This document shows, in pieces, positions 56,586-64,000 of a DNA stretch of 64,000 nucleotides. This DNA is from Dipteris shenzhenensis (lineage: Eukaryota; Polypodiophyta; Polypodiopsida; Gleicheniales): assembly GCA_047967505.1 (NCBI GenBank), contig CM106538.1. One strand, written 5' to 3'. Position 1 is the stretch's first letter. Each line of letters starts with the position of its first letter. The notes below the pieces were generated by a model. The model was not told where the DNA came from and ran no database searches. It worked only from the letters and a program-made list of their open reading frames with translations. The position numbers and the translations under genes are program-made.

Positions 56586-57539
56586 TAATTTGAAAGTGTG
56601 TTTGTAGCCCTTGAGATCAATCCAAGATCAAAGGCCTACAATCAAACACATGGCTCAAGGAGAGCTCAACAAGCGTAAACTTCCCGCTAGGTTGCCTGCT
56701 GTAAATATGCTCACATACAAATCCACACCCATACATACTTGAGAATCCATTTATACAAAGTCTTCATACAGAGTTTCTGTCAACACTCAAAAATATATAA
56801 AGGCCTACAATCAAAAAGTACTCCAAAATCTCTTCATTCAAGCTACAACTGCTTGTGAAGTCTAAACGAGGCTTTATGAAGGGGTTGAACAACCATGCTT
56901 GAAAACCAAAAGTAGGGATCAATGGACCACTATGATTGAAAACCATAGTGGCCTCATTAAATGGAGATGGAAGGGCTACAAGAATCTAAGGGGATTGCTC
57001 CTTAGATTGATCTAAATCAAGTAAACCATTTTTAATTCTACAATCTTGGCTCCTTTTATATTGTATTCTATCAAAAAAGGCTATCAAACGATTACTGTAA
57101 AGACTCATCCTCTTCTATCAAGCAGAAATAATGTCTCCAAGACTATCTTAAAAGCATCCTCATGTTGTACATGAAGGATACCACATCAACAAATACAAAA
57201 GATGCATCAAAGCACACTGAACAAAGTAGTGCAGAGTGCAAGAATACATTCCGTATCTTTATTTAATATAATTGCCGAGTCTCCAGCAATGTCAGCTTTA
57301 TTGAAGCATAAAAGAATTTTCCCAAAAAGTATTGACGTTAAGAATGTCAATCCTCTACATTGATAAAGAATGCAACACCGATTATGTACATTACAAACTC
57401 TCTTTAGCTACTTCTACTTGGGACAAGTAGAAGGCTATTAGATCAAGAAAGCGCTGCTCCCATAAAGCAATGTTACTTGACTTCCCTTCATTTGGCGCTC
57501 ACAAAATATTGCCCCATGGAAACCATGTACAATGGTTTC
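56586..57539. other. Gene-free stretch, including the 3' flank of the next gene
   Basis: Carries a partial copy of the 102-bp repeat (56650-56697). The 3' UTR of the minus-strand gene should lie around 57200-57539. No other gene. Confidence 0.4.
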
Positions 57540-58807
57540 CTAGAAAAATATTAGCAAAGCTAAAAGAAGACTCAGTAATATCCCAGCAAGCATTACCCAT
57601 ACCCACATAGGGAATGGCCACATCCCTTTTTTGGGAAGAGAATTTATAGTTATCTGTCTAGGCACCTTTGGTCTCTTTCCCGGAGGCTTTCTTCGCTGAG
57701 ATGATCCTTTCAGAGCATCTGATGTATCCTTTGGCAGCTCCTGTGGAGTTGCTGCTATTTCTCTGGGTTCTGGTCGAGAGGAAGCCTCAGTGGTCTCCAA
57801 ATCTGTTGTGTTGGCTGCAGCTTTTTTCCGTGCTCTCTTCTCTCTCTCCTGCACATCAATATAGCTATGGTTGTCAAACAGTCCAAAATGACACAAAGAC
57901 AGAACACACAAAACACAGAACACACGGAACATAGACAGCAAAACAGTCTTTAACTGGAGAAAGTTAGAATTAAAATAGAACAACCAAAATACCTTCTCTC
58001 TCCGTTCAGCCTCCTTCTGAGCTCTAAGCAATGCTTTAGCTTGTGCTCGTTCAGCTTGCCTCTTCTTCCTCTCAGCAGCCTCCCTGGCTTTTGCCATTTC
58101 CTCCTGCCTACGCTTCTCTTTAAGCTCAGCAACTTCAGCTTCCTTGGTTGCTGCATCTTCCACCTGACCTGGATTTGTCTTGCTGCTGGAAGTTCCACCT
58201 GAAGATGAAGAATTCTTAACTTTTGATGTTTCAGAAATTCTAGCTTCGCCCTCTTTAGTCTCTAACACTGCAGTCTCTTCTGCCAACCTTTCTGGTAGGA
58301 CAGCCTTGGCGACCTGGGCTGGCACCTTAGACTCATTAACAGGTACCTTGGAAACCTTTGTGCGTCCAACACCCGCACTTGGCTTTGTCTGAGTACTTAT
58401 CTCAGAGACAACTTCATTAGGTTTAATCACAGAATCAGCCACAATGTCCACATCCCCCATAAGTAAAACTGGTTCCTCATCGGGACCCAGCGACCTGCCA
58501 TCCAAGGTCTGGAGGCGTTTCACTGTGCTTGGTTCATTATTTTTCATGTATTTCTCCCTGAAACTTGCATCGGTACTCCAGCGAGTCATAATGCCTTCAA
58601 CCTGAGAAAAATCCATCATCAATCGCCTCGGTACTCTTATACATAGTCAAACAAAAATTACATCAACATTCCAGAATTTCAAGACACCCTCAGGACACTT
58701 TGCTTTCAATTCGACAGGTGCATTGTGTCTTGGCATCCCAAGAGTCAATGCACAAAGCTTACATCCCACAAATTGTGCTATGTTATCCCTAATCACACTA
58801 TCAGCAC
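57540..58807 (-). CDS. Coiled-coil, tail-anchored membrane protein (last three exons; 5' part outside or beyond a large intron)
   Basis: Exons on the minus strand: 58807-58662 (uncertain ends), 58601-57993, and 57848-57540. The 144-bp last intron starts GTATTT and ends GATGTGCAG, with coding phase 0 on both sides; it is a multiple of three, so the frame reads through it. The first exon here encodes [20 protein letters not shown] and a [10 protein letters not shown] segment; the second starts [19 protein letters not shown], then [21 protein letters not shown] charged helix follows ([20 protein letters not shown]), probably a coiled coil, continuing into the last exon as EREKRARKK. The C terminus is [20 protein letters not shown] then a Leu-rich run ending in IFF: one membrane segment at the very end, so a tail anchor facing the cytosol. 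I do not know the family name. The upstream intron holds the TA array and the LINE. Confidence 0.7.
57849..57992 (-). other. Intron of the tail-anchored protein gene
   Basis: Donor GTATTTTGG after GAGAAG, T-rich body with repeated GTGTTCTGTG words, acceptor GATGTGCAG. Skipping it restores a continuous charged helix (REK joined to EREKRARKK); keeping it would insert a Phe/Leu/Cys-rich stretch. Confidence 0.8.
58602..58661 (-). other. Short intron of the tail-anchored protein gene
   Basis: Acceptor TTTTTCTCAG before GTTGAAGGC is clear. The donor is either GTAATT (60-bp intron) or GTTGAT a few bases upstream (66 bp); both keep the frame. Confidence 0.5.
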
Positions 58808-58811
58808 CTTG

Positions 58812-58942
58812 GAGGAGGCGTATGTATATATATATGTATACACATATATATATGTGTATATGCACATACATACATACATACATATGTATGTATAAATATA
58901 TATTTACATATATATATATATATATATATGTAAATATATATG

Positions 58943-58980
<38 letters not shown>

Positions 58981-58985
58981 AATAT

Positions 58986-59016
<31 letters not shown>

Positions 59017-59500
59017 AATATATATATATATATGTATATATGTAAATATATATATATGTATATATGTAAATATATATATATGTAAATATATATATATATA
59101 TGTAAATATATGTGTAAATAAATAAATATATATATATATATATGTAAATATGTATGTAAATATATACATATATGTAAATATATATATATGTATGTAAATA
59201 TATATGTATATATATACATATATGTAAATATATATATATGTATGTAAATATATATGTATATATATACATATATGTAAATATATATATATGTATGTAAATA
59301 TATATGTATATATATATATATATATATCTATATATATGTAAATATATAAATATATATGTATATATATATATATATATAAATATATATGTATATATATATA
59401 TATATGTAAATATATATATATCTCTATATATCTCTATATATATGTAAATATATCTGTATATATATGTATATATATATGTAAATATATATGTAAATATATG

Positions 59501-59542
<42 letters not shown>

Positions 59543-59833
59543 GTATATATATCTGTATATATATGTATATATATATGTAAATATATATGTATATATATGT
59601 AAATATATATGTATGTATATATATATATATATCTATATATATATATATATGTAAATATATATGTAAATATATATCTATATATATATCTATATATATATAT
59701 GTAAATATATATGTAAATATATATGTATATATGTAAATATATATGTATATATGTAAATATATATGTATATATGTAAATATATATGTATATATGTAAATAT
59801 ATATGTATATATGTAAATATATATGTATATATG

Positions 59834-59869
<36 letters not shown>

Positions 59870-60019
59870 AATATATATGTAAATATATATGTATATATAT
59901 GTATATGTATATATATGTATATGTATATGTATATGTGTGTATATATGTATATGTATATGTATATGTATATATCATACATACATATGTATGTATGTATGTA
60001 TACACATATATATGTGTAT

Positions 60020-60054
<35 letters not shown>

Positions 60055-60090
60055 TGTATGTATGTATGTATGTATGTACATAGTATATAC
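58812..60090. repeat. 1.28-kb TA-rich microsatellite with internal higher-order periods
   Basis: Almost only TA, TATG, TGTAAATA and CA words. A 50-bp period is seen at 59171, 59221 and 59271, and a 20-bp period (GTATATATGTAAATATATAT) about seven times at 59711-59840. The right end passes through (TATG)n, (CA)n at 60026-60052 and GTATGTATGTATG. Long Tyr/Ile ORFs on both strands are by-products. It probably lies in the intron of the adjacent gene. Confidence 0.97.
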
Positions 60091-60094
60091 ACAC

Positions 60095-60103
60095 TTTTTT
60101 TTT
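60095..60103 (-). other. 3' poly(A) of the LINE
   Basis: Nine consecutive T's on the plus strand (A's on the LINE strand), followed leftward by microsatellite sequence that is not part of the element. Confidence 0.65.
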
Positions 60104-60218
60104 GTGGGAAGAAATCTTTTATTTCTGTAGAATAATTACATTCATAGTTACTTCAAAAACGAAGTAGCTACTACTCAACTAAAGATCTCAGTATAAGCTG
60201 TATACACATCCTGATCAA

Positions 60219-63200
60219 TCAAACGAGTCTGAAAGCAATCGTAGAATGATTGTTGCAGAGATCATTTGAAAAAAAGAAAGAATAAAAATAGTGGATCACC
60301 AAAGACTCTATGATTTCTATCCATCCATAAAGTCCATAGGGTCCAATAGCGCACCCATACAAAAAATAAATCAAAACCCTGTCTCTGTGGATGAAAGCCA
60401 AACAACCAGAAAAATCTACCAAAAGTAACAGTAGGAAATCGCTATCGAAGCCTCTATCTGATGAGAGCAATGAGATCAGAAGTATTTGGACAGGACCAAA
60501 AGATGTGAAACATTGATTCAGTAGAGTGCTGGCATCTATGACAAACAGCTGAAGCAATATGTCTGTGTGCGAGTAACTGTCCGGATGGAAAAATGCCAAG
60601 GAGAACTCGCCATAGGAAAAGCTGTTGTCGAAGAGGGACTTTGTAATGCCAAAGAAGACGCAGCCTTTTTCTCCACCACTTCATTGGACGATCCATATGC
60701 CAAACAATATTTGCTCTGTGGGAAATCCAAGGTGGAGGTAATAACACTTTATACAGTGATGACACTGTGATATGTGAGAGCTTTAAAGGACGGACGTATA
60801 AGGAAGGAGAGCATAAAATCCAATCCTCAAGCCGATTCTAAAGTTCCAAATGAGATACCGGCAAGTACGGTTGAAGCATTGCTGAAATTCTATGCCATAA
60901 AGGACGATAATGAGCTCCCAAGCCATATTTGCGAGCAGCCATAGAAAAAAATAAAATTGTGCCATCATCCTGAAGTACATCCGTCACAAATGAAATGCCT
61001 TTGAAGGAGAGAAAATAAGAACGTCGGGGTTCTTGTAAGGCCAAAGGAGGGTGGAATACTTTAGACCAAAAAATATTCTCTACCCTCAAAGAGTTGCCCG
61101 AGAGAGAGTCCCTGCCATGCCATTCCAAGTGGGATAGAATGTGTTTCCAATCAAGAAGCAGATGAGAGACAAAAGGGCAGCTTCTGATCTTGCCTTGGAT
61201 AGAGCCAAATAAAAAATCCCACTGAGTAGGCTGCCAATTCCCAAAGGCAGATGTATGAAGATATAATAAGAGAGAGCCGATCATGAAAGCCCAAGGCTGA
61301 TCTCCTTGCATAAACTGTATCATCATTTTCCCTCTGTGAGCAAGTAAATCCATTTGAATATTGAGAATGTTCAGACCCCCGTGCATCTTTGGAGAACAGA
61401 GACGATGCATAGAGAGTAATCTGAGACTTTTCTTGCCATGTTTTGAACGCCAAAAAATTTCCATGATAGCTGACATAAATGAAACCAGATCTGCCTTAGT
61501 GAACATAGTGAGAGGCAGATAAAATTGCATGTATGCTATCAAAATGGATTGTGTGATTCGCAGACGAACATGTAATGGCCAAATTGCAAGCTTCCAATAT
61601 TCAAGTTTTGCCCTTAACTTTACTAGCACCCAATCAGTTTGTTGTGAACGGGTGAGTCCCCAGCCTAAAGGATAACCAAGAGATGTCGAATGAATTGAGA
61701 AGCGGGGACAATTTCCCCAGGCCACACAAGGTTGTGCCATTCCTGTGCATGTAACGGCAGCAATTTTGATTTCTGAAAATTTACCCGAAGGCCAGCAGCC
61801 AATCCATATGTAGAAAGAGCATGCATAATCATGGACAGATCAGCCCGAGTATTTTTTTGAGTAAAGAATGAATCATCAGCATATGCTTGAGCAATCATGC
61901 TGCGACTGCTAAGAATCTCCAAACCGTGCAACTGATCAGTGTCCAAGAGGTGATCCAGATATTGAAGCAGTGGATGAGTGGCTATGGCAAACAGTTAAGC
62001 ACTCAGGGGACATCCTTGCCTGACAGAGCAAGCAAGAGTCCAGGATGGAGAAATATCTCCTGAAAGTATACAGGCAGCTTCACTATCTTGATATAGCCAA
62101 TTGATGAGTTGCTGCATTTTTATGCCAAAACCCAATGCCTGCATAGTCGATGAAATAAAATCCCACTGAACAGTATCAAAGGCTTTGGCAATATCAACTT
62201 GCAATAACAAAACATCCTGCTGTGTGTATTTGGCATATTCAATTCCAATGTAGGCATTAGCAATGTTTTCTGTGATATGCCTATGCGGGACAAAGCCATA
62301 TTGAGCAGGATGCAACCCATCATGTAAAAAACCCTTTAGCCGATCAACAATCATTTTGGTAGTGACTTTGTAAATTACGGGCATAAGAGTGATAGGTCTC
62401 CAGTCTGCCAAAGACTCACAAATTTGTTTTTTGGGAAGGAGTTTAACAAGACCTCTCTTCCATGTGTCCGGCATTTTCTGATTTTGCCACGCAACATTCA
62501 CCATATATAGCAATGAATGCTTCAAAATAGGCCAGTATGCGAGAAAAAACTCGACTGCTAAACCATCCCATCCTGGGGATTTCCATCTGCCACATGATTT
62601 GATCGCATCTAACAGTTCCCTCTCAATAAAGGGTTCCTCCAATTCCAAAGCTTGAGTAGGGGAAATGATTGGAGAAACATGTTGCAACAGTAAATTTCGT
62701 GCAAGCAAAATCTGTTGCGAGGGAGGAGCTGCAGAGCCAAATTGCTGAGAGAAATGATGCACACAAACAGAGGCAAGCTGTGACCGTGAAGTAGTCCATG
62801 ATCCATTGGGCATAAGCACTCTGCAAATTTCTGTTTTGATTCTCCTCTGATGTAAACTTTTGAAAAATTCTTTGGAAGAGCAACCTTTATCTGTGAAAGC
62901 TCTTTGTCTTGCTCTAGTCTCCCATTTTGCCAGTTTCCTATGATCATTTAGTTTAAGACAATGTCTGGCCTGGCATAGTGTTGTTTGCTCATGCATGGAC
63001 AACGAACGATGATGATTGAGTTCAGTGAGGTCTTGACAAGTAGATTTGGCTTGAGCAATGGTTTCCCTCAGAGTCTTCATGTAAGACTTACCATAAGCTC
63101 TAATCACCACTAGCATTTTAGAAATAAAAGAATCCCAGGCACCATCAACATGAAGATGGCTGCTAGAGGAAAGACAATGAGCTGCTTCAGTAACCATTGC

Positions 63201-63992
63201 CTTGAAATCAGCATGTTGCAAATAACTATTGTTTATGATTAGATGTCTCCTTTGTGGCAATCTATCATCTGGCATATGATAAAAAGATAACCGCAGCCAT
63301 AGCGGTGCATGCTCTGAATGCACAAAGGCATAGTCAATCCACATTTTGCATGTGAAATCCCCACTTTGTTGGGGAGTGACACTATACCATCAATCCAGAC
63401 GTGCCTGATAAGCTGAAAGAGCATTATGTTGAAAAGTGTAGCCCGGTGACAAAGGCTGCAATTCCTTCCAAAGGTCAACCAGATCCAAATGCAAAAGTAG
63501 TTGAGACCATGCATGCCTTTCAGGAGATAACATATGGTCATGTCTGGAGGTGTTGTCTCCCTGTTGTGGAGCATTATTGAAATCCCCACATATGTAGGCA
63601 TGATATCTCCACGGATATTGTTGCATGGCATCCCAAATTGCAGTTCTTTCTCTAGAGAACTGAGGTGCATAAACTGAAGCAAATTCAAACACCTCTCCTC
63701 TAATAATGCATTGGAGAACAAGCCATATGCCTTTGTTGTCATTTAATGCAATGACTGGTTGAAGCTCATGTTTGCTCAGAAGGACAACCCCTGAGAAAGA
63801 GTGCTCCCCAGCATAGAAAATATCATATCCACAGTAGTGTCCTGTCTTGCCTGCATAAATATGTTGGTTGTGCTCTTGTAATGCCACTATGTCAGGCTGA
63901 AATCTGTTGATGTACAGCCACACAGATTTCCATTTTCTACTATCACACATGCCCTGAACATTAAGTGTAAAACATTTGATGTAAGCAATCAT
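60219..63992 (-). pseudogene. LINE ORF2 (endonuclease, reverse transcriptase, zf-RVT), broken
   Basis: Endonuclease 63992-63390: LNVQGM, IVALQEHNQ (metal-binding Glu), VYAPQFSRERT, CGDFNNAPQ. It is cut by TGA at 63390-63392 right after QARLD, where RLDRWY is normal. The next segment (63344-61995) has HSEHAPLWL in place of SDHAP. RT follows: WKSPGWDGLAVEFF, LLPKK, DWRPITLMPVIYKV, QVDIAKAFDTVQWDF, SVRQGCPLSA, then TAA at 61995-61997. YADD at AYADDSFF is at about 61830. A frameshift near 61700 leads to GLNILNIQ, and the zf-RVT region lies at 60454-60690 (KVPLRQQLFLWRVLLG, CHRCQHSTESMFHIFWSC). After another frameshift there is a WTLWMDRNHRVF-like tail near 60290-60350. Catalytic motifs are readable but the ORF is dead. 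No RNase H seen. Confidence 0.85.
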
Positions 63993-64000
63993 ATATACAG

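Larger units (their letters stand above)
60095..64000 (-). mobile_element. L1-like LINE (non-LTR retrotransposon), 5' end off the window
   Basis: Minus-strand element with endonuclease, reverse transcriptase and zf-RVT regions in L1 order. Its 3' end is a short poly(A), seen as nine T's at 60095-60103, directly beside the GTATG/CA microsatellite. ORF2 begins near the window edge (ATG at 63992), so ORF1 and the 5' end lie beyond. No target duplication can be checked. Located within the presumed intron of the tail-anchored protein gene, same strand. Confidence 0.85.

Noticed and set aside
58801-60135. Large Tyr/Ile/His ORFs on both strands
   Set aside because: Pure by-products of the TA/TG/CA microsatellite.

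Overview
This window looks like nuclear DNA from a land plant with a large, repeat-rich genome. The evidence is a giant PLS-type pentatricopeptide (PPR) gene, plant-type Ty1/copia and Ty3/gypsy elements, a plant L1-like LINE, one intron-containing gene and many microsatellites. The wording of the PPR repeats (KACG..G...QGRLIHD, then MYAKCGSLEEA) and the low gene density remind me of ferns or other seed-free plants. That is inference; nothing here fixes the species. I see no bacterial, viral or CRISPR features.

Layout. 1-7.9 kb: a decayed copia element is split by a second copia element (775-6194) that keeps both LTRs and a perfect 5-bp target duplication (GTATG at 770-774 and 6195-6199). 7.9-10.7 kb: a decayed Ty3/gypsy remnant (gag knuckles, RT, RNase H). 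10.7-16.8 kb: no gene; degenerate repeats, three ~130-bp tandem copies and one strong hairpin. 16.8-20.6 kb (minus strand): an intact PPR gene of about 1,200 residues whose DYW domain has lost its zinc-binding CxxCH. 21.6-30.5 kb: a Ty3/gypsy element with a complete RT-RNase H-integrase ORF and an unusual acidic ORF between protease and RT. 30.7-33.7 kb: a 3-kb minisatellite directly after pol. 34-57 kb: mostly non-coding, with many short tandem arrays, a dispersed repeat family, and faint minus-strand coding traces. 57.5-58.8 kb (minus strand): the last exons of a coiled-coil, tail-anchored protein gene. 58.8-60.1 kb: a large TA-rich microsatellite in the upstream intron of that gene. 60.1-64 kb (minus strand): a broken L1-like LINE ending in a poly(A) next to the microsatellite.

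Only two stretches look like working host genes: the PPR gene, with a predicted role in organelle RNA processing, and the tail-anchored gene. The gypsy pol ORF is uninterrupted and may be young. In the copia, LINE and gypsy elements several in-frame stops have the form expected from C-to-T change at CAG or CGA codons, which fits decay of methylated repeats. I found no new multi-gene system. The most interesting items are the degenerate DYW domain, the ORF layout of the gypsy element and the minisatellite attached to it.
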